The notes: a model not told the origin generated them from the sequence alone. A DNA stretch of 6,134 nt from Filomicrobium sp. (GCA_030607105.1 JAUWFF010000086.1:1-6134); one strand, 5' to 3'; counted from the stretch's first letter, positions 1 to 6,134 are shown. Numbers and translations are program-made.

Positions 1-459
1 GAACTTGCGACTACAGCCGCGGCTAAGCCAGCGTCGCAAGTTGGTGACAAGACCGCTCCTCAGCCCCACAGCGAAACCGACATCTACGACCAGTGGGCAA
101 GAAACAAATTCAAGCATCGGCGCAAGGAAAAGCCGCATCCGCTGGCAGCTGAGCTTCCCGATCACTTCGTCGTCGTGTGTCAGGCCAACTGCGACAAAGA
201 GCAGGTGCATGTCGTCTATTTGGAGCGGCGCGATGCCCGCGGTCCCGTCAACAAAAGGCCGCTCAAAGCAGGCGTGGTAGCCGGGACGCCATCCATTGAC
301 TGCGTAGGTGGCTGTTACGACGAGATCAAATCGTACGCGTCGATGGTGAACGCGCAAGGCACCGGCGGCGAGAACGGCTGGGAAACCAACGGCACAAAAG
401 ACAAGGCAGAAAAGAAGGGGACTACAAGCGACGGCCGCTGGTACGATCGCATCAACTAA
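1..459 (+). CDS. 3' part of unrecognised protein with two CX3C motifs (5' truncated)
   Basis: The frame is open from the first base of the window to a TAA at 457-459, giving 152 visible residues; the true start lies outside. A GTG at 175 is in frame but falls inside the continuous reading and lacks a convincing ribosome binding site, so I do not use it. The first ~25 visible residues are rich in Ala, Pro, Thr and Gln and look like a linker. A basic stretch (about 34-45) and a compact region follow. Two CX3C motifs stand out: C60/C64 (CQANC) and C101/C105 (CVGGC). The C-terminal ~40 residues are Gly/Lys/Thr-rich and end in RWYDRIN. Paired cysteines would fit an exported protein with disulfides, or a metal site, but no signal peptide is visible because the N-terminus is missing. 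I do not recognise the family. A strong terminator lies 25 bases after the stop, so this is the last gene of its transcript. Confidence 0.7.
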   Translation, partial: ELATTAAAKPASQVGDKTAPQPHSETDIYDQWARNKFKHRRKEKPHPLAAELPDHFVVVCQANCDKEQVHVVYLERRDARGPVNKRPLKAGVVAGTPSIDCVGGCYDEIKSYASMVNAQGTGGENGWETNGTKDKAEKKGTTSDGRWYDRIN

Positions 460-483
460 ACGCCTTCAACCGTAAACATTTTG

Positions 484-518
484 AACGCTTCGGGCGGCTG
501 CGCCCGGAGCGTTTTTTT
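484..518 (+). terminator. Rho-independent terminator after the CX3C gene
   Basis: A 13-bp stem pairs 484-496 with 501-513, with one G-T wobble and a GCTG loop at 497-500. It runs directly into seven T residues (512-518). This is a textbook intrinsic terminator. It separates the upstream gene from the small exported-protein gene, which must therefore have its own promoter somewhere in 519-640; I could not identify that promoter with confidence. Confidence 0.93.
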
Positions 519-564
519 ATGTTGTGCTGGAAGTGTTTCACTTGGAACTGAATCAGCACGCAAG

Positions 565-601
565 GGCGTCCATTATCGCCTGGTGCAGAAGGCGAGACGC
601 C
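565..601 (+). promoter_or_regulatory. Bulged hairpin in the leader of the small exported protein gene
   Basis: Two nested perfect 6-bp inverted repeats can stack into one hairpin. The outer stem pairs GGCGTC 565-570 with GACGCC 596-601. The inner stem pairs TCGCCT 576-581 with AGGCGA 590-595. On the left side the five bases CATTA (571-575) bulge out; on the right the arms are contiguous. The loop is eight bases, 582-589. No T tract follows, so it is not an intrinsic terminator. It sits 51 bases before the ATG at 653, where it could act as an mRNA stability or regulatory element if the transcript starts upstream of it. No function is shown by the sequence. Confidence 0.4.
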
Positions 602-637
602 GGATGCAAAAGGATCACGCTCAAATTTGCGAATAAT

Positions 638-646
638 GGAGAAGGA
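638..646 (+). promoter_or_regulatory. Ribosome binding site fixing the start at 653
   Basis: GGAGAAGGA is purine-rich and lies six bases before the ATG at 653. It decides the start against a longer in-frame reading from 524, which would place a non-hydrophobic stretch ahead of the signal peptide, and against the second in-frame ATG at 659. Confidence 0.8.
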
Positions 647-652
647 ACTGAG

Positions 653-967
653 ATGAACATGAAATCGATTGCCTACGCCGCCGTCGTAGGCGGCGCTATC
701 GCCTTTGCCGCTATGGCTGGTGGTACGTCGCAGGCTGAAGCCGCCGGCTTCAAGAGCTTGTCAAACCCGAACAGCGGCATCGAGCAAGTCAACGTCCAGA
801 AAGTCGGTGGTCACCGTGGCCGCAGGTTCCGCCGTTTCCGCTTCCATCGCTTCAACAACTTTCACGGAGACCGCTTCCATGGCTGCGGTTTCTACAAGTG
901 GAAGTGGCACGCAACGCGCTCCTTCCACTGGAAAAAGAAGTTCTTCCTCTGCAAGGGCTGGTGGTAA
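653..967 (+). CDS. Small exported basic, aromatic-rich protein of unknown function
   Basis: This 104-residue protein begins with a clear Sec signal peptide: Lys4, a hydrophobic Ala/Val/Gly core (about 6-22) and a likely cleavage site after A28-E29-A30, leaving about 74 mature residues. The mature part opens with a neutral Ser/Asn/Gly stretch (about 32-53). It then becomes strongly basic and aromatic: residues 55-67 alternate Arg with Phe, and the tail (80-104) is rich in Trp, Lys, Phe and His and ends GWW. Six His lie between 54 and 92, with two Cys at 78 and 100 that could form a disulfide. There are no acidic residues after Asp73. Such a composition could suit binding to polyanions, membranes or metals, but that is a guess from composition. 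I do not recognise a family. The gene stands alone between two terminators and has a long leader with a hairpin. Confidence 0.8.
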   Translation: MNMKSIAYAAVVGGAIAFAAMAGGTSQAEAAGFKSLSNPNSGIEQVNVQKVGGHRGRRFRRFRFHRFNNFHGDRFHGCGFYKWKWHATRSFHWKKKFFLCKGWW

Positions 968-985
968 TAGAACACCGCTCGCAGC

Positions 986-1024
986 AGGCCCCTGTCGGCA
1001 TCCGCCGCGGGGGCCTTTTGTTTT
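986..1024 (+). terminator. Rho-independent terminator after the small exported protein gene
   Basis: AGGCCCC (986-992) pairs perfectly with GGGGCCT (1010-1016). Inside it CGGC 996-999 pairs with GCCG 1004-1007 around an ATCC loop, giving an extended stem. A T-rich run with one interrupting G (1016-1024) follows on the + strand. The - strand copy lacks a T tract after the stem, so it is unlikely to stop the converging mutase transcript efficiently. Confidence 0.88.
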
Positions 1025-1027
1025 CTG

Positions 1028-1273
1028 TCACACCGGCGCCGGTGCCCACAGTGGGCAGAAAGAGTAGCCAACTCGATCGTCGGGAGAATATAGATAGCCC
1101 CGCTCGAATAGGCTTGTACCGTTAAAGTAGGTGCAGCGGATCGCAGGACGGCTGTGGCCCCGCGCAATAAATGGTGACGATTGCCACACAACGATACCCC
1201 AGTTCGAAGCCACAAGCACCAGCCAGGCCAGCATCAATAGACAAAAAGACGTTGTCAGCGCGCGCCGCATCAT
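1028..1273 (-). CDS. Small membrane-anchored protein of unknown function, downstream of the mutase
   Basis: An 81-residue protein. The N-terminus MMRR precedes one long hydrophobic segment (about 6-30) that could be a membrane anchor or an uncleaved signal. A short soluble part outside the membrane follows, with C47 in a CTYFNG motif, then YLYSP (60-64) and C73 in FCPLW (72-76). The two Cys could pair in the periplasm. Two ATG codons lie in tandem (1273-1271 and 1270-1268); either could be used, and the upstream ribosome binding site is weak. The start lies 36 bases past the mutase stop on the same strand, so co-transcription is likely. I do not recognise a named family. The ordered layout (basic N-terminus, anchor, paired cysteines, aromatic-rich core) argues that it is real rather than a chance frame. 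Confidence 0.65.
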   Translation of the reverse strand: MMRRALTTSFCLLMLAWLVLVASNWGIVVWQSSPFIARGHSRPAIRCTYFNGTSLFERGYLYSPDDRVGYSFCPLWAPAPV

Positions 1274-1309
1274 CCGCTCAGGATCTTCAACCGAGAGCTC
1301 TACCCCGGT

Positions 1310-3469
1310 TTACTCCGCCGCTTCCTTGGAATGGCCGAGTTGCTGGTTGAGCTTTTCGATGAGGTCGGCGGCTGCTTCGGGGATATTGGTACCCGGGCCG
1401 AACACAGCCTTGGCACCAGCCGCGAACAGTGCATCGTAATCAGCTGGAGGGATGACCCCGCCAACAACGATCATGATGTCGCCCCTGCCCTGAGCTTCCA
1501 GCGCAGCCTTCAGTTCCGGCACCAGTGTCAGATGACCCGCCGCCAGCGACGACACGCCAACGATATGGACGTCGTTTTCGAGGGCCTGCCGCGCGGCCTC
1601 TTCAGGTGTCGCGAACAATGCCCCAATATCAACATCAAAACCCAGGTCCGCGAATGCCGAAGCGATCACCTTCTGGCCGCGGTCATGCCCGTCCTGGCCC
1701 ATCTTTGCGATCAGAATGCGTGGCCGCCGTCCTTCGTTGGCCTCAAACCCCTCGACCATCTGCAGGACACGATCGATATTCCGGTTCACAGACTGTGCCT
1801 CCGCTCGATAGACCCCTGAGATGGCACGGATTTCCGCGCGGTGACGGGTGAAAACCTTTTCCATTGCATCCGAGATTTCTCCAACGGTGGCTTTCTGGCG
1901 CGCCGCGGCAACAGCCAGTTCCAGTAGGTTGGCGTTTCCCGCTGCACCATTCGTCAAAGCCGTCAACGCGGCCTGAACGTCCGCTTCGTTGCGCTCCGCG
2001 CGCAGCCGCTCCAGCTTTTCGAGCTGTTGTGTCCGCACCGCATTGTTGTCGACCTTCAGGAGTTCGATTTCCGCATCATTTTCAACGCGGAACTTGTTGA
2101 CGCCGACAATCGTCTGCTGACCAGAGTCAATCCGCGCCTGCGTCCGTGCCGCCGCTTCCTCTATGCGCATTTTCGGGATGCCTGCCGCGATCGCCTTGGC
2201 CATGCCGCCAAGCTTCTCGGCTTCCTCAATATGCACCAGCGCCCGCGCAGCAAGGTCATGCGTCAGGCGTTCGACGTAGGCGCTTCCGCCCCACGGATCA
2301 GCGATCCGGCAGGTGCCGCTTTCCTGCTGCAGGAACAATTGCGTGTTGCGCGCGATACGAGCCGAAAAATCCGTCGGTAGCGCGATTGCTTCGTCGAGGC
2401 CGTTAGTGTGCAGCGACTGCGTATGGCCCTGGGTTGCCGCCATCGCTTCGATCGCGGTGCGGATAACGTTGTTGAAGACATCCTGCGCGGTTAGCGACCA
2501 GCCCGACGTCTGTGAGTGCGTTCGAAGCGACAGCGAGCGTGGGTTCTCGGGTGCGAACTCTTCCTTGATCAGTTTCGCCCAAAGCAGCCGGGCGGCACGC
2601 AGCTTCGCCACCTCCATGAAGAAATTCATGCCGATCGCCCAGAAGAATGACAGCCGCGGCGCGAACCGGTCGATTGGCAATCCGGCGGCGACACCCGCAC
2701 GGGCATACTGGACGCCGTCAGCCAGCGTATAGGCCAGCTCGAGATCCGCCGTCGCGCCGGCTTCCTGCATGTGATAGCCGGAGATCGAAATGGAGTTGAA
2801 CTTCGGCATGTTTGAGCTCGTGTAGCCGAAGATGTCCGAGATGATTCGCATCGAGGGGGCGGGAGGATAGATGTAAGTGTTGCGGACCATGAACTCCTTC
2901 AGGATATCGTTCTGGATGGTGCCTGAAAGTTTGTCCGCGCCAACGCCCTGCTCTTCACCAGCGACGATGAACAAGGCCAGCACCGGCAGCATGGCGCCGT
3001 TCATGGTCATCGATACCGACATTTGCGATAGGTCGATGCCGGAAAACAGCGTGCGCATGTCGTAAATGGAATCGATCGCTACGCCGGCCATACCGACGTC
3101 GCCCTTCACCCGCGGATGATCTGAGTCGTAGCCGCGGTGTGTCGCCAAATCGAACGCCACCGAAAGCCCCTTCTGCCCGGCGGCGATATTGCGCCGGTAG
3201 AACGCGTTTGATTCCTCGGCCGTCGAATAACCGGCGTATTGGCGAATCGTCCACGGTTGAGCAGCGTACATCGCCGGGTAGGGCCCGCGAAGGTAGGGCG
3301 CTATGCCTGGATACGTATCTAAGAAGTCGAGCCCTTCCAGGTCTGCTTCACCGTAGACCGGTTTGACATCGATTCCCTCTGGCGTCGTCCAGACGGAAGC
3401 ATCCGGTTTCACCTCCGGCGCCTTTGCGTCCGCAAAGGCAATGCTCGTAAAATTAGGTATCTGTGTCAT
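1310..3469 (-). CDS. scpA: Methylmalonyl-CoA mutase, B12-dependent, full length
   Basis: The enzyme interconverts (R)-methylmalonyl-CoA and succinyl-CoA through an adenosylcobalamin radical mechanism in the cytosol. It serves propionyl-CoA breakdown and, in serine-cycle methylotrophs, the ethylmalonyl-CoA pathway. From the ATG at 3469 it is 719 residues, the usual length for the single-chain homodimer type. The substrate-binding TIM barrel spans about 30-550. Residues equivalent to Propionibacterium Tyr89, Gln197, Arg207 and His244 are Y78, Q186, R196 and H233, at a constant offset of 11. The Tyr/Arg pair fits methylmalonyl-CoA rather than isobutyryl-CoA as substrate. The C-terminal cobalamin domain (about 583-710) carries D593-x-H595-x-x-G598, where His595 is the lower cobalt ligand, plus SSL at 640-642 and VVGG at 668-671. 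An in-frame TTG at 3553 would add 28 unlikely residues and has no ribosome binding site. The symbol follows common usage; mcmA and bhbA name orthologues. A small membrane-protein gene follows it. Confidence 0.97.
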   Translation of the reverse strand: MTQIPNFTSIAFADAKAPEVKPDASVWTTPEGIDVKPVYGEADLEGLDFLDTYPGIAPYLRGPYPAMYAAQPWTIRQYAGYSTAEESNAFYRRNIAAGQKGLSVAFDLATHRGYDSDHPRVKGDVGMAGVAIDSIYDMRTLFSGIDLSQMSVSMTMNGAMLPVLALFIVAGEEQGVGADKLSGTIQNDILKEFMVRNTYIYPPAPSMRIISDIFGYTSSNMPKFNSISISGYHMQEAGATADLELAYTLADGVQYARAGVAAGLPIDRFAPRLSFFWAIGMNFFMEVAKLRAARLLWAKLIKEEFAPENPRSLSLRTHSQTSGWSLTAQDVFNNVIRTAIEAMAATQGHTQSLHTNGLDEAIALPTDFSARIARNTQLFLQQESGTCRIADPWGGSAYVERLTHDLAARALVHIEEAEKLGGMAKAIAAGIPKMRIEEAAARTQARIDSGQQTIVGVNKFRVENDAEIELLKVDNNAVRTQQLEKLERLRAERNEADVQAALTALTNGAAGNANLLELAVAAARQKATVGEISDAMEKVFTRHRAEIRAISGVYRAEAQSVNRNIDRVLQMVEGFEANEGRRPRILIAKMGQDGHDRGQKVIASAFADLGFDVDIGALFATPEEAARQALENDVHIVGVSSLAAGHLTLVPELKAALEAQGRGDIMIVVGGVIPPADYDALFAAGAKAVFGPGTNIPEAAADLIEKLNQQLGHSKEAAE

Positions 3470-3654
3470 TGTCTTCTGCGACCTCGTGGCGATCGGTGTT
3501 GTTTTCGTTTCAACCAGCCTTAACGCCCCGTCGCCCCTCTGCAAATAACCCAACAGTTGCGGTGGCAGCTGGTCATCTGAACTCCCACGTCACCCCGTTT
3601 AGAGATTCTCCGTGAGCATCGCGAGAACTCCGATTTCAAACACGACCATTAGTT

Positions 3655-3683
3655 ATTATATCAGTCGGAGCCACAAATGACAC
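3655..3683 (-). promoter_or_regulatory. Candidate sigma70-type promoter for the mutase operon
   Basis: On the - strand a perfect TATAAT (-10) lies at 3660-3655. It is preceded, with a 17-base spacer, by GTGTCA (3683-3678), which matches four of six bases of TTGACA. It is the only such pair I found in the divergent region. Transcription would start near 3648, giving a leader of about 180 bases before the ATG at 3469. Confidence 0.5.
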
Positions 3684-3760
3684 GCCTTTCCCCTACTCGG
3701 CCACTTTGGCCAGTTAGAGTCCGCTGGGGCGCCTTGGTTGGCGAAGAATACTACTGAAGA

Positions 3761-3768
3761 GAGAGGGG
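3761..3768 (+). promoter_or_regulatory. Ribosome binding site of the CXXXCW gene
   Basis: GAGAGGGG lies six bases before the ATG at 3775. It supports that start over an out-of-frame ATG-like start at 3738. Confidence 0.75.
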
Positions 3769-3774
3769 ACGCAC

Positions 3775-4326
3775 ATGCAACTCAAGTCGCGCCTCGCCTT
3801 CGTATCTCTGGGGCTGCTTGCGTCCGTCACGGTGCTTCACGCCGAACAGGTCGTCCTGGAGCCCGACGCTTACCGCACCGAAAACTACCGCGCCCCGGTC
3901 CCCACGACCTTGAAGGGCGCCCATGTGATCGATACCGACCAGGCCGAATTGCTTCTGAAGGACCCTAAGGTCGTTTTCATCGACGTCTACCCTCAGGCCC
4001 CGAAGCCGCCAAGCCTAACGAAGTCTACCGTCTGGCGCACACCCAAGCACGAGACCATCAAGGGCGCTTATTGGCTAGCCAACGTTGGCTACGGCGTCCT
4101 CAACCCGGAATTCGAGAGCTATTTTCGCGACCAGCTCAAGCGGCTGACCGGCGGCGACAAACAGAAGCCGCTAGTTTTCTTTTGCCTGCGCGATTGTTGG
4201 ATGAGCTGGAACGCCGCCAAGCGTGCGCTAGAGTGGGGCCACGAGCACGTCCTTTGGTTCCCCGATGGCACCGACGGCTGGCGCGAATGGAACCTACCCA
4301 CCGAAATGAAAACACCCGAGCAGTGA
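3775..4326 (+). CDS. PQQ-dependent catabolism-associated CXXXCW-motif protein, rhodanese-like
   Basis: A 183-residue exported protein with a signal peptide (Lys4/Arg6, hydrophobic core about 7-20, likely cleavage after A23). The mature part has a rhodanese-like layout: VIDTDQAELL then VVFIDVYPQ (about 51-74), an IKGAYWL segment (95-101), and a C-terminal stretch beginning with C137-LRD-C141-W142. It ends with an aromatic run, WFPDGTDGWREW (161-172). The CXXXCW motif defines the family described as TIGR03865, which is found by gene neighbourhood with PQQ-dependent alcohol oxidation and an associated transporter. A redox-cofactor or redox-handling role has been suggested, but the reaction is unknown. 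The canonical rhodanese loop with a single catalytic Cys is replaced by the CXXXCW pair, so sulfurtransferase activity should not be assumed. No PQQ enzyme lies in the window. The gene diverges from the mutase and converges on the DUF447 gene, so it is probably transcribed alone here. Confidence 0.9.
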   Translation: MQLKSRLAFVSLGLLASVTVLHAEQVVLEPDAYRTENYRAPVPTTLKGAHVIDTDQAELLLKDPKVVFIDVYPQAPKPPSLTKSTVWRTPKHETIKGAYWLANVGYGVLNPEFESYFRDQLKRLTGGDKQKPLVFFCLRDCWMSWNAAKRALEWGHEHVLWFPDGTDGWREWNLPTEMKTPEQ

Positions 4327-4372
4327 AGGGCCCGCGTTGGTTTCAATCAGCTTGCTTGGTATCCAGCGCCGT

Positions 4373-4936
4373 TCACACTGTCTCCCGCCAGGCATCCACC
4401 TTTTCCATCAGCCAGCCCCAGGCTTCCTCTTCACGCTCGCCGGCGGTCTTGGAAACGGCGATTTGCAGATATTCTAGCTCGCTTTCGACCTTCTCCTTCG
4501 GCAGCATCTTCAGCCGTGAGACCAGCACGGCGGCTTCCAGCACGGCCGCCTGCGCACGGTTAAAACCGGTCCACGGTTTGTGGCCGGCCCGGTAGATCGC
4601 CCGGCCATAGAACCGCGGACGCACATCGTCTTCCTCTAGGCGATCCACCTTCAATTCCCAATGCGAGAGAGCGACTTTCAGAACAGCGCCGTCGATCTTC
4701 TCTGCGCGCTTTAGCGGCCAGTTTTTCCGCCCCGTCAGGCAACCGGCGAAAATGCGCACATCGTCAACGTGATTGGCGACAGCGAACGGGTTTTCGCGCA
4801 AGTTATCCAGTGTCGTCGATGGTGTGAAGGGCGCTATGATCCAATGGTCGCTGGCGGCAATCAGACCCAGCGGCGCGATGTGAACCTCCCCGCTCTTCGC
4901 CCGTGTCGTGACGATCGTTTCAACGATCAGCGGCAT
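4373..4936 (-). CDS. DUF447 family protein, probable FMN-binding split-barrel type
   Basis: A 187-residue soluble protein matching the whole DUF447 family. The N-terminal half (about 1-115) has the look of a flavin-binding split barrel: IVETIVTTR near the start, VHIAPLGL (18-25), then APFTPSTTLDNLRENPFAVAN (35-55, with the Thr-rich turn and Asn) and a DDV..F segment. The C-terminal half (about 123-183) is helical and begins GFNRAQAAVLEA. DUF447 members occur in methanogenic archaea and in bacteria with tetrahydromethanopterin-linked C1 transfer. Their biochemical role is, to my knowledge, not settled, so flavin binding is from family knowledge rather than proven here. The gene starts 33 bases after the stop of the dihydropteroate-synthase-like gene and has a strong GGAGGT, so the two form an operon. 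Its end converges on the CXXXCW gene with a 46-base gap that holds no clear terminator. Confidence 0.88.
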   Translation of the reverse strand: MPLIVETIVTTRAKSGEVHIAPLGLIAASDHWIIAPFTPSTTLDNLRENPFAVANHVDDVRIFAGCLTGRKNWPLKRAEKIDGAVLKVALSHWELKVDRLEEDDVRPRFYGRAIYRAGHKPWTGFNRAQAAVLEAAVLVSRLKMLPKEKVESELEYLQIAVSKTAGEREEEAWGWLMEKVDAWRETV

Positions 4937-4940
4937 GGGG

Positions 4941-4946
4941 ACCTCC
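4941..4946 (-). promoter_or_regulatory. Strong ribosome binding site of the DUF447 gene
   Basis: On the - strand GGAGGT ends four bases before the ATG at 4936. It is a perfect match to the anti-Shine-Dalgarno sequence. It fixes the start and supports translation from a shared transcript with the upstream gene. Confidence 0.8.
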
Positions 4947-4969
4947 CTGGTTGGTATTGTTCTGTCGTC

Positions 4970-6134
4970 TCATGTCTTGTCGTCGCGGCGCTCGTTGGCG
5001 TCTGGCTTTGACGCTTCGGCCGCGCGGTCTCTTTCTTTCTTTTCCCGCGCAGCGCGCAGCGTCGCGCCCTCGGGCGCATGGTGGATCTTGTCTTCTTCGG
5101 GCGCGCTGGCAGCAACGCCCCAATCGAGCGGTCGATCCTGAGTGTAGCGCTTACCGAGCCGTTGCGCGATCTCCGCTTTCGCGAGCTCGTAGCCAAGATA
5201 GAACGCATGCGAGCCATCATCCTCGACCCCGAGCTTTGGAAACAGCTCAAAGGGATCGCCGCTGGAGTGATGCCCGAAGCGGTTATAGATATGGATGCCG
5301 TCGCTCGCCGCTTCGATGCGGTAGTTGGCATCGCGAATCGCCTTGGCTGTCTCCGCGATCTCCTCGGGCGTCTGTGCGAACGCACGCAGATCATGCAGGG
5401 ATAACAGCCCGCCGCCGTACCCCTTCGGCAGCGCACCATCTTTACGCGCTCGATACATCAGCCGCCGCGCGGCATCGTGCTCTTCAACCGTGCGCCGTGT
5501 GTGCGGCGACACCTGCACGATCAGGACATTGCGGATTCTAAGTTCGGAGCAGATTCCCAACAGTAGCGTCGTAAGTCCTTGGCTATCCACCTCCGTCAGC
5601 TCCGTCAGATTGCCCGTGCCCATGAGGATTTCAACGTCCGGGCAGCGCCGTCTCAATTCCGCGTAGCGCTCCAGCGAGGCCATGAAGCCGAAGTGGATCG
5701 GATCGAGGATCGGGTCGGCAAGGTGTTTAATGCCAAGCGCGTTAGCTTTTCCGATGGCCCTGACAAGCGCGTCGAGATCGCCATGCGGTTTCGGGACGAG
5801 AACGGGTATGCAGTCAGTCCCCGCGACCGCGTCAAGATGTGTCTCATCGAGGCTGAGAACGAAATCCGCCCCCGCCGCTGCGCCGCGCCTCAGCTCATCA
5901 ACGTCGCCGGAATCGACGCTGCATTTCAGCCCTTCTGCCTTCAGCGCCCGAACGGTCTCTTCCAAATGGGGAAAGGCAACACCCGGCTGGCAGCCGATGT
6001 CGATCACGTCCGCACCCGCCGCCCGGTAGGCCCGCGCCCGCGCAATCACCTCTAAGAGCGGCACCTCCGGCGCCTCGACAATCTCCGCGAATATATTGAT
6101 ATCGTAGCCACTGAGATCCGGCGGCTTGGCACCT
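4970..6134 (-). CDS. Dihydropteroate synthase-like protein of the methanopterin C1 type (5' truncated)
   Basis: The frame is open from the window edge to a TGA at 4972-4970, giving 387 residues; the start is outside. A GTG at 6064 is internal: homologous-looking sequence (GYDINIFAEIVEAPEVP) continues before it. The pterin-binding TIM-barrel core is visible from about residue 35: GADVIDIGCQPG, then SVDSGD and AGADFVLSL, then HLADPILDP, ILMGTGNLTEL and the rest of the barrel to about 285. A conserved C-terminal part contains AFYLGYELAKAEIAQRLGK and LDWG. The family is the dihydropteroate synthase-related protein (TIGR00284) of methanogens and H4MPT-using methylotrophs, usually about 500 residues, so roughly 100 are missing here. 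The likely role, by homology, is in tetrahydromethanopterin synthesis or a linked step, not folate; the exact reaction is not shown by the sequence. The last ~45 residues form a highly charged Lys/Arg/Glu/Asp tail. It is the first gene of a pair with DUF447. Confidence 0.88.
   Translation of the reverse strand, partial: GAKPPDLSGYDINIFAEIVEAPEVPLLEVIARARAYRAAGADVIDIGCQPGVAFPHLEETVRALKAEGLKCSVDSGDVDELRRGAAAGADFVLSLDETHLDAVAGTDCIPVLVPKPHGDLDALVRAIGKANALGIKHLADPILDPIHFGFMASLERYAELRRRCPDVEILMGTGNLTELTEVDSQGLTTLLLGICSELRIRNVLIVQVSPHTRRTVEEHDAARRLMYRARKDGALPKGYGGGLLSLHDLRAFAQTPEEIAETAKAIRDANYRIEAASDGIHIYNRFGHHSSGDPFELFPKLGVEDDGSHAFYLGYELAKAEIAQRLGKRYTQDRPLDWGVAASAPEEDKIHHAPEGATLRAAREKKERDRAAEASKPDANERRDDKT

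Larger units (their letters stand above)
3470..3774. other. Divergent intergenic region between the mutase and CXXXCW genes
   Basis: About 305 bases without a supportable gene. The middle (about 3636-3665) is AT-rich and contains the promoter facing the mutase. The stretch 3470-3648 would be the mutase leader. A perfect small inverted repeat, GGCCA-CTT-TGGCC (3699-3711), lies upstream of the CXXXCW gene and could be an operator half of either direction or chance. I could not find a convincing -35/-10 pair for the + strand gene. Confidence 0.6.

Noticed and set aside
524..652. Longer in-frame start for the small exported protein gene
   Set aside because: It would put about 43 non-hydrophobic residues ahead of a clear signal peptide and would translate through the leader hairpin; the ATG at 653 has a good ribosome binding site.
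1331..1819. Long + strand open frame opposite the mutase C-terminal domain
   Set aside because: It lies fully antisense to a well-conserved enzyme, and its composition is that of a shadow frame in GC-rich DNA.
3470..3553. TTG start extending the mutase by 28 residues
   Set aside because: No ribosome binding site precedes it, the added residues are not like the family, and the ATG at 3469 gives the normal length.
3699..3711. GGCCA-CTT-TGGCC inverted repeat as an operator
   Set aside because: It is only 5 bp per arm and occurs once, with no promoter placed around it; it is noted in the intergenic entry but not called.
4334..4369. Imperfect 7-bp inverted repeat between the converging CXXXCW and DUF447 genes as a terminator
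   Set aside because: GCGTTGG 4334-4340 and CCAGCGC 4363-4369 pair with one wobble, but the loop is 22 bases and no T tract follows on either strand.
5078..6055. Several + strand open frames opposite the dihydropteroate-synthase-like gene
   Set aside because: All are antisense to a recognisable conserved protein and show no domain-like sequence or ribosome binding sites.

Overview
The window looks like chromosomal DNA of a methylotrophic alphaproteobacterium, most plausibly Hyphomicrobium or a relative. This is inferred from gene content and a GC-rich base composition, not from a marker gene. Three signals support it: a dihydropteroate-synthase-like protein paired with a DUF447 protein (both families occur with tetrahydromethanopterin-linked C1 transfer in methanogens and methylotrophs), a CXXXCW-motif periplasmic protein of the family tied to PQQ-dependent alcohol oxidation, and a complete B12-dependent methylmalonyl-CoA mutase of the kind used with the ethylmalonyl-CoA pathway in serine-cycle methylotrophs.

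Layout. On the + strand, 1-459 is the 3' end of an unrecognised gene whose product has two CX3C motifs; it ends at a strong intrinsic terminator (484-518). A small gene (653-967) follows, for an exported, very basic and aromatic protein. It has a long leader with a bulged hairpin and its own terminator (986-1024). On the - strand, 3469-1310 is the mutase, with a small membrane-anchored protein gene (1273-1028) 37 bases behind it. A roughly 300-base divergent intergenic region (3470-3774) holds a good sigma70-type promoter facing the mutase. The CXXXCW protein gene (3775-4326) reads the other way. It converges on a two-gene - strand unit: the dihydropteroate-synthase-like gene (5' end outside the window, 6134-4970) followed by the DUF447 gene (4936-4373).

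How the genes could fit together (inference): the dihydropteroate-synthase-like/DUF447 pair would serve synthesis or use of the methanopterin-type C1 carrier that handles formaldehyde. The CXXXCW protein would act in the periplasm beside the PQQ alcohol dehydrogenases that produce formaldehyde. The mutase would convert methylmalonyl-CoA to succinyl-CoA during glyoxylate regeneration. No tRNA, rRNA, CRISPR array, insertion sequence or phage gene was seen. The most open questions are the three small unrecognised proteins and the two leader regions. I see no convincing undescribed multi-gene system.
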